Origin: Desulfuromonadaceae bacterium UBA5613
GTDB lineage: Bacteria > Desulfobacterota > Desulfuromonadia > Desulfuromonadales > UBA2197
Direction of reading: 5' to 3'
Length of the DNA: 41,495 nt
Assembly (NCBI GenBank): GCA_002424625.1
Contig: DIKR01000085.1
Span: 1 to 41,495, forward strand
Shown here one piece after another: positions 33,498 to 41,205 of this stretch. Made by a program: the position numbers and the translations under genes. Position 1 is the first letter of the stretch, and every line of letters begins with the position of its first letter. Below the pieces are notes generated by a model, which saw only the letters and a list, made by a program, of their open reading frames with translations, was not told the origin of the DNA and ran no database searches.

Positions 33498-34967
33498 CTA
33501 TGAAAGGGCGAGCTGAATCAGGCGCAAGAAAGTGCCGGGATAAAAGAAGAGGATCAGCGAGCCGAGGGCCGTGATCGTCAGCGGGACAAGGCACCAAAGG
33601 GGCGCTTCGTGAAAACCATCACCCTCTGTGCCGTTTTTCGCCGGAGCAAAGAAGCCGCGGTAAACGATCGGGAAGAAGTAGGCGGCATTGAGCAGAGAAC
33701 TGATCAGCAGCACCGCCACCAGAACCAGTTGATCGGCCTGCACCGCTCCGATCACCAGTTGCCACTTGCTGAGGAACCCCCCGAGCGGCGGCATGCCGAT
33801 AATGCTGAGGGAGCCGAGAAAAAAGGCAAAATAGGTGATCGGCATCTTCCTGCCGAGGCCATCCATTTCGCTGATGTACTTTTTATGGCTGGCGACATAA
33901 ATGGCACCGGCACAAAAGAAGAGGGTAATCTTGCCAAAGGCGTGCATGGCGATGTGCAGCAATCCCCCGGTCATTCCCGCCGCTGAGAGCATGCCGGCGC
34001 CGAGGATCATGTAGGAGAGTTGGCCGATGGTCGAATAAGCCAGGCGTCGCTTGAGGTTGTCCTGGGTCAGGGCGATCAGCGAGGCGGCGAGAATGGTCAC
34101 GGAGACAAAGTAGGTCAGGGCGATGCCGAGATCGAGGGAAAGCAGCAGATCCGGGCCGAGGATGTCGAAGATCACGCGTAAAATCGAGAAGACCCCGACC
34201 TTGACGACAGCGACGCCATGGAGGAAGCTGCTGACCGGGGTCGGGGCGACCATCGCCGCCGGCAGCCAGCCGTGGAAGGGCATGATCCCGGCCTTGGCGA
34301 AACCGGCGACAAAGAGGACGAGCAGGAGGGCCACGGTCCCCGGCGACACGCCGGTGCCGGTCAGGATCCCCCCGGAGGTGAAGTCGAGGGTGCCGGCGAT
34401 GGCATAGACGATGAGCATGGCCGGCAGGGCAAAGCCGATGGAGGTGCCGAGGATATAGGTGAGATACTTGCGCCCGGAGACCCGCGCCTCGGCGTTGCGT
34501 TCATGGGTGACAAGCGGATAGGTGGAGAGGGAGAGCATCTCATAAAAGAGATAAAGGGTGAGCAGGTTGGCGGAGAAGGCAACGCCGATGGTGGCGGAGA
34601 TAGCGACCGCAAAGGAGGCATAGTAACGGGTCTGGTCATGTTCCTGCAGCGCCCGCATGTAGCCGATGGAGTAAATAGAGGTGCAGATCCACAGGAAGGA
34701 AGCGACCAGGGCGAAGAACATTCCCATGGCATCGACCCGCAGCTGGAAGGGGACTCCCGGGATTAGCTCAGCCAGGGTGAAGACAAAACCGCCGCCAGCC
34801 AGCACCGTCGGCAACATGCCCAAAACCAGCAGGAACTTGCCGACGGCGATGAGCAGTGTCACGCTTTCCCGCAGGTTCGGGCGGCGATTCGCGAGAATGA
34901 TGAAGATGGCGCCGAGTAATGAAATCCCGACCGCAGCCACCGGTAACAATGAAGTGATGATATTCAT
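33498..34967 (-). CDS. mrpD: Mrp antiporter subunit D-like protein (489 residues)
   Basis: This is a polytopic ND5/NuoN/MrpD-type proton channel subunit with about 14 membrane segments. Key positions are present: TM5 glutamate (LFYEMLSLSTYPLV), TM7 lysine (VAVVKVGVFSILRV) and MHAFGKITLFFCAGAIY. The loop MPFHGWLPAAMVAPTPVSS is highly conserved in the family. GAGGA about five bases upstream supports the start. It differs clearly from the other two antiporter subunits in this operon, so the three are ancient paralogs rather than recent copies. MrpD versus MrpA-N-terminal role cannot be settled from sequence alone. Confidence 0.88.
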   Translation of the reverse strand: MNIITSLLPVAAVGISLLGAIFIILANRRPNLRESVTLLIAVGKFLLVLGMLPTVLAGGGFVFTLAELIPGVPFQLRVDAMGMFFALVASFLWICTSIYSIGYMRALQEHDQTRYYASFAVAISATIGVAFSANLLTLYLFYEMLSLSTYPLVTHERNAEARVSGRKYLTYILGTSIGFALPAMLIVYAIAGTLDFTSGGILTGTGVSPGTVALLLVLFVAGFAKAGIMPFHGWLPAAMVAPTPVSSFLHGVAVVKVGVFSILRVIFDILGPDLLLSLDLGIALTYFVSVTILAASLIALTQDNLKRRLAYSTIGQLSYMILGAGMLSAAGMTGGLLHIAMHAFGKITLFFCAGAIYVASHKKYISEMDGLGRKMPITYFAFFLGSLSIIGMPPLGGFLSKWQLVIGAVQADQLVLVAVLLISSLLNAAYFFPIVYRGFFAPAKNGTEGDGFHEAPLWCLVPLTITALGSLILFFYPGTFLRLIQLALS

Positions 34968-34982
34968 GATTCCTCGTGACCG

Positions 34983-36473
34983 CTAGAAGCCAGCCGGCAG
35001 GGCCGGGATAATCAGGTGCTCGACCAGCGGTCCCGCCGCCAGGCCGATGGCCAGCAATGCCACCGCTGACAAAAGGAGAGGACTGAGCTGCCAGGCGCAG
35101 GCTTCCTGCCGCGGCATCTCGGCACTATGACCGTGCTCGCCGCCCCCCTGGAAATAAGCGATTTCAATAATGCGAAAGAAGAGGACGGCGTTGACCAGGC
35201 TGCTGATCAGCAGGGCCGCCACATAAACCCAGGCCCAGGAGCCGGCTTCGATACCGCCGAGAATCAGGTACCACTTGCTGAAAAAGCCGGCGGTGGGGGG
35301 GACGCCGATCATGGAAAAGGCGCCGATAGTGAAGGCGGCCATGGTCAGCGGCATGCGCCGGTAAAGGCCCTTCATTGAAGCAAGTTTGCTGTCGCCGAGG
35401 CGATAGACAATGGCCGAAGCAGCCAAAAAGAGGCACAGGGTCATCAGCGCATCATTGACGATGTGCAGAATCGCTCCGGTCATTGCCGCGGTGTTGGCCA
35501 GCCAGACCCCCCCGACCATGTAGCCGACTTCGGCAACGATGATGTAGGACAGCATCCGTTTCAGATCGGTCTGCGCCAGGGCCAGCCCCGAGGCGATCAG
35601 GATCGCCAGGGCGGCGGCCCAGACGATGAGGTGCTGCACGCCGACGTGCTGGAAGAAAGCATAGTCCGGAGAGAAGATGGAGAAGATGATGCGGATCATC
35701 AGAAAGACCGCGACTTTGGTCATCAGCGGCGCGATCAGGACGCTGGTGCTGGAAGGCGCCAGGGTATAAGCGTTCGGCAGCCAGCCGTGCAGCGGCAGGA
35801 AGGCCATCTTGATCCAGACTCCGACCAGCAGGAAGGCAAAGGCCGTCGCGACTGAGATCGAACCGTACATGCCGGGGAGGATGCTCTGGATGTCGGCCAT
35901 GTTCAGCGAACCGGTGAGCATGTAGAGATAGCCGACCCCGAGGAGATAGAAACAGGCGCCGATTGTCCCCATGATGATGTAGTTGAAGCTGGCCAGCGGT
36001 GCCCGCCCTTTACCCATGGCGATCAGGCAGTAGGTGGTGATCGAAGTGATCTCGAGCAGGACGTAGAGATTAAAGGCGTCACCGGTGACCGCCAAACCGA
36101 GGAGCCCGGAGATGAGGATCAGGTAAAGGGTGAAGAAGAGATGTTCGCGGCCGGGCAGCTCCTGTCGGGCACTGGCTAGGGCCGAGAAGGTCGCCAACAG
36201 CGCCACCACCGAGATCAGCGCCAGCATCAGGGCTGCCAGGGGGTCGATGACCAGTTCGATCCCCCAGGGCGCCTGCCAGCCGCCGACCGTGTAGTGGATG
36301 GTGCCGTGCGTCAGCACCTGCTGCAAGACCAGCACGGCGCTGATCGTTGAGAAGAGTAGCGCGCCCAGCGACAGGATTGCCACCGAACCGCGCCAGAAGC
36401 GTCCGGCAAGATTGACGACAAAGGCGGTCAGCAGGGGGGCCGCTAAAACATAAAGGGGGAGGTTGCTAGTCAT
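34983..36473 (-). CDS. mrpD: Mrp antiporter subunit D-like protein (496 residues)
   Basis: This is a polytopic antiporter subunit with about 14 membrane segments and the family residues: TM5 glutamate (YVLLEITSITTYCLIAM), TM7 lysine (APLMTKVAVFLMIRI) and LPLHGWLPNAYTLAPSSTS. The ATG overlaps the mrpC stop as ATGA with no separate ribosome site, so it is translationally coupled to mrpC, the usual mrpC-mrpD order. It is therefore the best candidate for the true MrpD. Confidence 0.92.
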   Translation of the reverse strand: MTSNLPLYVLAAPLLTAFVVNLAGRFWRGSVAILSLGALLFSTISAVLVLQQVLTHGTIHYTVGGWQAPWGIELVIDPLAALMLALISVVALLATFSALASARQELPGREHLFFTLYLILISGLLGLAVTGDAFNLYVLLEITSITTYCLIAMGKGRAPLASFNYIIMGTIGACFYLLGVGYLYMLTGSLNMADIQSILPGMYGSISVATAFAFLLVGVWIKMAFLPLHGWLPNAYTLAPSSTSVLIAPLMTKVAVFLMIRIIFSIFSPDYAFFQHVGVQHLIVWAAALAILIASGLALAQTDLKRMLSYIIVAEVGYMVGGVWLANTAAMTGAILHIVNDALMTLCLFLAASAIVYRLGDSKLASMKGLYRRMPLTMAAFTIGAFSMIGVPPTAGFFSKWYLILGGIEAGSWAWVYVAALLISSLVNAVLFFRIIEIAYFQGGGEHGHSAEMPRQEACAWQLSPLLLSAVALLAIGLAAGPLVEHLIIPALPAGF

Positions 36474-36862
36474 GAGCGACCAATCTTGTCGAGGATTTCG
36501 TCTTCTTCCAGGGTTCCGTATTCCTTGTAGATGCGTTGCATCACCGCCAGGGCGACACCGGTGACACTGACCGAGACGACGATGGCGGTGAGCATCAGGA
36601 CATGCGGCAAGGGATTCACCACTTCCGCCACCTTGACCGCGCCAGCCAAAGCCGCCTCTTTGTCGAGGATCGGGATGCCGCCGCCGCGCTTGGCCCCCAT
36701 AGAGACAAAGAAGAGAATAATGGCGGTCTGGAAGATATTCATCCCCAACAGTTTTTTGACCAGATTACGTTTGCCGATCATGGCGTAGAAGCCGATCATC
36801 ATCAGCACGACATAAAGCCAGTAATTGTACTTGGCGACCACGACACCCAGCATCGATTCCAT
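36470..36862 (-). CDS. mrpC: Mrp antiporter subunit C (NuoK-like)
   Basis: The 130-residue product has three membrane segments, including NLVKKLLGMNIFQTAIILFFVSMG, which is the MrpC/NuoK pattern, and HVLMLTAIVVSVSVTGVALAV with the ALxLTAIVVG-like motif. In the antiporter it pairs with the D subunit to form part of the proton path. It begins one base after the mrpB stop with AGAAGGGC upstream. Confidence 0.94.
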   Translation of the reverse strand: MESMLGVVVAKYNYWLYVVLMMIGFYAMIGKRNLVKKLLGMNIFQTAIILFFVSMGAKRGGGIPILDKEAALAGAVKVAEVVNPLPHVLMLTAIVVSVSVTGVALAVMQRIYKEYGTLEEDEILDKIGRS

Positions 36863-36863
36863 G

Positions 36864-37340
36864 CTATAGCCCTTCTTCCATTTGGCCGCCGGAGGCCATG
36901 TCCCAGTAAAGGGAGAGCATGATGCACATAACTCCCAGCCCGACGCCGACCTCTACGAGAAAAATACCGAGCGAGCGCCATTCAATCGGATCGATGGGGA
37001 GCAGGCGGGTAAGGATGCTGTAATCGAGAAAGTAGCCGCCGAGCAGCGCACACAAGGTGGCAATGCCGGTATAGATCAGGGCGCCGCTGTTGGCGAGAAT
37101 GGCGTTGGTGCGGACCGGGAAGTGGCGCTTGCTGGTCGGCAGGTCATAGCCGAGGGCGATGAGAATAAAGGCCGCGCCGAGCAGAACCCCTCCCTGGAAG
37201 CCGCCTCCCGGACTGTAGTGTCCATGCACGATAACGTACAGGCCAAAGAGCTGAATGAACGGCACGGTCAGGCGGATCGTCGTCTGCAAAATCAGATTGT
37301 CACCACCGCCGTCCTTGGCGAGCGCCTGCAAACTCTTCAT
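36864..37340 (-). CDS. mrpB: Mrp antiporter subunit B (MnhB domain)
   Basis: The 158-residue product has four membrane segments and the MnhB signature: FIQLFGLYVIVHGHYSPGGGFQGGVLLGAAFIL near residues 28-60. The SPGGGFQGG block is almost invariant. It overlaps the preceding MbhE-like gene as ATGA with GGAG upstream. Confidence 0.95.
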   Translation of the reverse strand: MKSLQALAKDGGGDNLILQTTIRLTVPFIQLFGLYVIVHGHYSPGGGFQGGVLLGAAFILIALGYDLPTSKRHFPVRTNAILANSGALIYTGIATLCALLGGYFLDYSILTRLLPIDPIEWRSLGIFLVEVGVGLGVMCIMLSLYWDMASGGQMEEGL

Positions 37341-37609
37341 GAATCACTCCGTCGCAATACCGCCACCACCCCCATGCCGGCGCAATAGATGACCACCAGT
37401 TCGAACATGGTGTCATAGCCCCGGTAATCGCCGAGAACGGCGGTGACCAGGTTCGGCACATGGGTTTCCTTGACAGCCTGCTCGATATAGTACGTCGAGA
37501 GATGGCGATTGGGCGGTGACTGCGGGTCTCCCCAGGGGGCGAAGTCAGCCGTGCCGTAAAGGAGGATGGCGCCGGTGAGGATGGTCGCCAGCAAGGCCAG
37601 GGTTTTCAA
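37337..37609 (-). CDS. MbhE-like subunit (equivalent to the MrpA C-terminal end)
   Basis: The 90-residue product has an N-terminal membrane segment, a polar loop with GDPQSPPNRHLSTYYIE, and the segment NLVTAVLGDYRGYDTMFELVVI. That segment matches the conserved VTAVLxDxRGxDT part of MbhE and of the MrpA C-terminus or MrpB N-terminus. The start is a TTG that overlaps the preceding TGA, with AAGGAG six bases upstream. In typical Mrp systems this module is fused into MrpA. Confidence 0.85.
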   Translation of the reverse strand: MKTLALLATILTGAILLYGTADFAPWGDPQSPPNRHLSTYYIEQAVKETHVPNLVTAVLGDYRGYDTMFELVVIYCAGMGVVAVLRRSDS

Positions 37610-37851
37610 TCCTTACTCCTTCGCGTTGTGCGGAAGATGGCGGCAATGAAGAGGATAGTGCTGATGCCGGCGCCGACCGTCGCCTCGGTGAAAGCAACAT
37701 CGACCGCCCCCATCTCCGCCCATAACAGACACAGGAGAAAACTGTAGGCGCCAAAGACGATGGCCGCCCCGAGCAGGTCGCGAATGGTGATGGTGGCAAT
37801 TGCACAGATGACGACCATCAGCAGAATCAGCAGGTCGAGTTGCCAGATCAT
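37606..37851 (-). CDS. MbhD-like subunit (DUF4040; MrpA C-terminal module)
   Basis: The 81-residue product has three membrane segments and the DUF4040 signature AEMGAVDVAFTEATVGAGIST. The DxAFTEA glutamate is conserved in Mrp and membrane-bound hydrogenases and is thought to take part in ion conduction. In the common MrpA this is a domain near residue 650-720; here it is a gene of its own, as in Mbh-type complexes. The ATG overlaps the mrpG stop. Confidence 0.9.
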   Translation of the reverse strand: MIWQLDLLILLMVVICAIATITIRDLLGAAIVFGAYSFLLCLLWAEMGAVDVAFTEATVGAGISTILFIAAIFRTTRRSKD

Positions 37852-38171
37852 GGGAGTTTCTGCTCCTTGGTCCAGGGTTCGACGCCGACCACCAGCGCTG
37901 CCTTGGTGAGGGCGTGGGTCGCTGTCGGACTGGTGATGGAGATGAAAGCGCCGATCGCCAGAATCTTCAGGCTGACCAACAGGTTGCCAAAAGAGAAGTC
38001 CTGGAGATTAAAGAGGGCCACAGCCAGCAGTACCAGGACGGCCGCCAGTGTGTCGCATTTTCCGGCGGCATGCAGACGGGTGTAAAAATCGGGGAAGCGC
38101 AAGATGCCGATCGTGCCGATGGCAAAAAAGAAGACACCGGCAAAGAGCAGCACGGAAACCAGGATATTCAT
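37848..38171 (-). CDS. mrpG: Mrp antiporter subunit G
   Basis: The 107-residue product has three membrane segments and the PhaG/MnhG signature GTIGILRFPDFYTRLHAAGKCDTLA. AGGAGG lies about nine bases before the ATG, just inside the end of mrpF. Confidence 0.95.
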   Translation of the reverse strand: MNILVSVLLFAGVFFFAIGTIGILRFPDFYTRLHAAGKCDTLAAVLVLLAVALFNLQDFSFGNLLVSLKILAIGAFISITSPTATHALTKAALVVGVEPWTKEQKLP

Positions 38172-38172
38172 A

Positions 38173-38478
38173 TCAGGCGGCCTCCTTTTCCTTGATCAGT
38201 TCATCCTGCAGGTGGACACTTTTGCGCCGCAGAAAGAATTTGGTGGCACCCAGAGTGGCGATGAAGTTGAGCAGGGCATAAGCGATGGCAATATCGACGA
38301 ACATGCCGACCTGTCCGTAAAGGAGGCCGATCAGCAGCAGGACAATCGTTGTTTTGGTGCCGATGACATTGACCCCGACGATACGGTCAAGGACGGTCGG
38401 CCCTCCCACAACCCGCACCAGGGAAAGCAGGATCAGCAGCAGCAGGGCAATGGCGGCGGCGAGAAAGACCGTGGACAT
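38173..38478 (-). CDS. mrpF: Mrp antiporter subunit F
   Basis: The 101-residue product has three membrane segments and the MrpF motif RVVGGPTVLDRIVGVNVIGTK, followed by DIAIAYALLNFIATLGATKF. It lies 4 bases after mrpE and 1 base before mrpG. The family is a small subunit of the antiporter complex. Confidence 0.95.
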   Translation of the reverse strand: MSTVFLAAAIALLLLILLSLVRVVGGPTVLDRIVGVNVIGTKTTIVLLLIGLLYGQVGMFVDIAIAYALLNFIATLGATKFFLRRKSVHLQDELIKEKEAA

Positions 38479-38482
38479 CTTT

Positions 38483-38959
38483 TTAGTCCTTTTCCAGGGC
38501 GGCGATCAGGCGCTCTTCCATTTCGCCCGGCAGACCGGAGGCGGCTGCAGCGGTCAGGGCGTAAACGGTGAACTCATCGTTGTCGAGATTGACGGTGATA
38601 GTGCCGGGGGTCAGGGTGATGGACTGCGCCAGGGTCACCCGGGCAAAGGAACCTTGGAGGCGGGTGCGAAAGCGGATCAATTGCGGGTCGATGATTTCAA
38701 GCATGCGCGGGTGCAGGACGATGTAAGCCACCTGCAGGTTGGATAGCAGGATCTGCCAGAAGAGCCAGGGGAGGTAGATGATCATCCCGAGTACCTGGCT
38801 GAGGCGCACTTTGAAATTCGGACCGAAGAGCAGGTCTGCCGACAGAAAGGCGATCAGCAGACAGCACAGCAGCCCCAGGATCAGGTGAAAGGCGTCGAAC
38901 ATTCCGGACATCAGGATCCAGAATCCGGCCATAATAATGAAGGTTGCTACTTTATTCAT
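38483..38959 (-). CDS. mrpE: Mrp antiporter subunit E
   Basis: The 158-residue product has two to three N-terminal membrane segments and the MrpE cytoplasmic part with ANSITLTPGT-like AQSITLTPGTITVNLDNDEFTVYAL. It is the first gene of the cluster. The frame is open 32 codons further upstream to 39055, but that start would lie at or before the predicted transcription start. I start at MNKVATFII, although its ribosome site is weak. Confidence 0.93.
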   Translation of the reverse strand: MNKVATFIIMAGFWILMSGMFDAFHLILGLLCCLLIAFLSADLLFGPNFKVRLSQVLGMIIYLPWLFWQILLSNLQVAYIVLHPRMLEIIDPQLIRFRTRLQGSFARVTLAQSITLTPGTITVNLDNDEFTVYALTAAAASGLPGEMEERLIAALEKD

Positions 38960-39053
38960 AAGTGACCACACAGGGAGATGCAAATTAACTGGAAACGATG
39001 TTTGATTATTTTTGGCCGGTTTAGAGATGATCAATTTTCGCCAACGCCGTACC

Positions 39054-39082
39054 ATTTATCATGTTTTTTCTTTGTAGGTCAA
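39054..39082 (-). promoter_or_regulatory. Candidate promoter of the Mrp operon
   Basis: The minus strand has TTGACC (39082-39077), a 17-base spacer and ATAAAT (39059-39054). It would start transcription near 39046, about 87 bases before mrpE. No operator could be named. Confidence 0.4.
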
Positions 39083-39192
39083 GAAAATCCGGCGGACTTT
39101 TTTGCTTTTTTCATCTTCTGAAGGGCGCTGTAATTTTTGGCTAATAAATGGCTTCAGGATTTTATCAAACGGTATTTGTTGTATACACTTTA

Positions 39193-39226
39193 GGCGGCAG
39201 CGGCATGTCGCTGTGACCGTGCCGCC
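39193..39226. other. Two-part hairpin in the mrpE-treZ intergenic region
   Basis: Arms GGCGGCA (39193-39199) and TGCCGCC (39220-39226) enclose a smaller AGCG/CGCT stem. There is no T-run, so it is not an obvious terminator. It may be a regulatory RNA element or protein site in the 395-base divergent region, where otherwise I see only the two candidate promoters. Confidence 0.35.
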
Positions 39227-39259
39227 AGGGTGACAGGGTGTGATTTTTCCCGGATTGAG

Positions 39260-39287
39260 TTGAAAAGAACAAAATTTCCGGTAGACT
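39260..39287 (+). promoter_or_regulatory. Candidate promoter of treZ
   Basis: TTGAAA (39260-39265) and TAGACT (39282-39287) are separated by 16 bases, giving five and four matches to the sigma70 consensus. Transcription would start about 60 bases before the treZ ATG. The evidence is moderate. Confidence 0.35.
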
Positions 39288-39354
39288 TTAATCTCCGGGA
39301 AGGAGACTTTCCGATGTTTTTTATCTTTGTCATCAGGACCAGGAGGTTTAAGCG

Positions 39355-41196
39355 ATGCAGTCCCTTCCCCTCGACATCGGAGCGACCCCGGTGGCCGGTG
39401 GCGTCAACTTTCGGGTCTGGGCTCCAGCCGCAGCCCAAGTCGAGGTTGAAATCGTGTCGGCCGCCGGCGGGAAATTCCTTTTGCAGCAAGACGGCGACTA
39501 CTTTCAGGGCGTCGTTGCGGCTGCTGTCGGGGATGACTACTGGTACTGGCTGGACGGCAAGCTGCGGCGGCCTGATCCGGCTTCACGCTCGCAACCGCAG
39601 GGAGTGCACGGTCCTTCCCGCATCATTGATCCGACCTTCCCCGGCAATGAAGGGAGATGGGCAGGCATCGCTCTCGACGCCTGTCTCTTCTACGAATTGC
39701 ACATCGGCACCTTTACGCCGGCCGGAACCTTCGATGCGGCCATCGACCGCCTGGTTTATCTTCGCGAACTCGGGGTCACGGCGCTGCAGATCATGCCGGT
39801 GGCGCAATTCCCCGGGGAACGTAACTGGGGCTACGACGGGGTTTACCCCTTTGCGCCGCAAGAAAGTTACGGCGGCGCCGCCGGGCTGAAACGCTTGGTC
39901 GCGGCTTGTCACCAACAGGGATTGGCAATCTTCCTGGATGTGGTCTACAACCATCTTGGCCCGGAAGGAAACTACCTCCACGCCTTTGGCCCCTACTTCA
40001 CCGATCGTTACCGCACCCCCTGGGGCGATGCAGTCAACTTTGACGGCGCGGACAGCGATGGCGTGCGCCACTTCTTTATCGCCAATGCCTGTTATTGGCT
40101 GCGCGAGTACCACTTCGACGGCCTGCGCCTCGATGCAGTGCATGGCATCTTTGACTTCAGCGCCCGTCATATCCTTGCCGAACTGACCGAGGCGGTGCAC
40201 GCGCTCGCCGCTGAGCGCGGCTGGCCGGCTTATGTGATCGCCGAAAGCGATCTGAACGATCCGCGGCTGGTCATCGATCACCGGCACGGGGGCTACGGCC
40301 TCGACGCCCAGTGGTGTGACGACTTCCATCATGCTCTCCGCACCCTGTTAACCGGCGATTGTTCCGGATATTTTTGCGACTTCGGAGGATTTCCCCCGCT
40401 GGTCAAGAGTTTCCGCGCCGGATTTGTGATGGCCGGCGACTATTCCCCTTATCGGCGTCGCCGCCATGGTGCCTCCTCGGCGGAGATTCCCCCCCGCCAG
40501 CTGCTGGTCTTTTCCCAGAACCATGACCAGGTCGGGAACCGCATGCGCGGCGAGCGGCTCAGCGAACACCTGACGCTGTCGCAGCTGCAACTTGCCGCGG
40601 CCACGGTCCTCCTCTCCCCTTATCTGCCGCTCCTCTTTATGGGCGAGGAGTACGCGGAGACCGCACCCTTCCCTTACTTTATCAGTCATGGCGATCCGGA
40701 GCTGGTCGCAGCAGTCCGGCAGGGACGGAATGATGAATTTCTCCAGTTCGCCTGGCAGGGGCACCCGCCCGACCCCCAGGCCGAAAGCACCTTCCTGTCG
40801 GCAAAAATAGATCCAACGCAGCGGCAGCAGGGGGAGAAGCGATCGCTCTTCACTTTCTATCGTGAACTGATCCGCTTGCGCAGAGAGTATCCGCCTCTTG
40901 CCAACCTCGACCGGGCAGGGATGGAAATCATCGCCGATGCGGACGAACAGCTGTTGGCCGTCATCCGGCGGGCCGGGGGTGATGAGATCCTCTGCCTCTT
41001 CAACTACAGCGATCAAGGCCGGGTGCTGCGCCCGCCGCTGCTGGCCGGCGCGCTGCAGGTTCTCCTCGATTCTGCGGGGCACTCACCGCCGGGGCAAAAT
41101 ATTGTCGTCGCTTCGGCCCGCCCTGAAACCTTCCCGACCCTGGCTCCTTTTGGCGTTATCGTTTACCGCCAACTGTCGCCGGCGCGTGGCGAGTAG
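39355..41196 (+). CDS. treZ: Malto-oligosyltrehalose trehalohydrolase (TreZ)
   Basis: TreZ releases trehalose from maltooligosyltrehalose made by TreY. The 613-residue product has an N-terminal immunoglobulin-like domain (about 1-90), a GH13 barrel and a C-terminal beta domain. Catalytic residues of the GH13 family are visible: D260 in GLRLDAVHGI, E297 in VIAESDLND and D391 in QNHDQVGNR. Upstream signature blocks YELHIGTFTPAGTF and DVVYNHLGPEGNYL match TreZ. AGGAGG eight bases before the ATG supports the start. treY follows after 9 bases. Confidence 0.97.
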   Translation: MQSLPLDIGATPVAGGVNFRVWAPAAAQVEVEIVSAAGGKFLLQQDGDYFQGVVAAAVGDDYWYWLDGKLRRPDPASRSQPQGVHGPSRIIDPTFPGNEGRWAGIALDACLFYELHIGTFTPAGTFDAAIDRLVYLRELGVTALQIMPVAQFPGERNWGYDGVYPFAPQESYGGAAGLKRLVAACHQQGLAIFLDVVYNHLGPEGNYLHAFGPYFTDRYRTPWGDAVNFDGADSDGVRHFFIANACYWLREYHFDGLRLDAVHGIFDFSARHILAELTEAVHALAAERGWPAYVIAESDLNDPRLVIDHRHGGYGLDAQWCDDFHHALRTLLTGDCSGYFCDFGGFPPLVKSFRAGFVMAGDYSPYRRRRHGASSAEIPPRQLLVFSQNHDQVGNRMRGERLSEHLTLSQLQLAAATVLLSPYLPLLFMGEEYAETAPFPYFISHGDPELVAAVRQGRNDEFLQFAWQGHPPDPQAESTFLSAKIDPTQRQQGEKRSLFTFYRELIRLRREYPPLANLDRAGMEIIADADEQLLAVIRRAGGDEILCLFNYSDQGRVLRPPLLAGALQVLLDSAGHSPPGQNIVVASARPETFPTLAPFGVIVYRQLSPARGE

Positions 41197-41205
41197 AGGA
41201 GAGCT

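Noticed and set aside
31287..38959. Complex I or a membrane-bound hydrogenase operon
   Set aside because: The MrpE, F, G and B subunits are present and no NiFe, iron-sulfur or flavin subunit is encoded in the window, so an Mrp-type antiporter is the better reading.
38960..39055. N-terminal extension of MrpE
   Set aside because: It would begin upstream of or at the predicted transcription start and adds a basic stretch not usual for MrpE.
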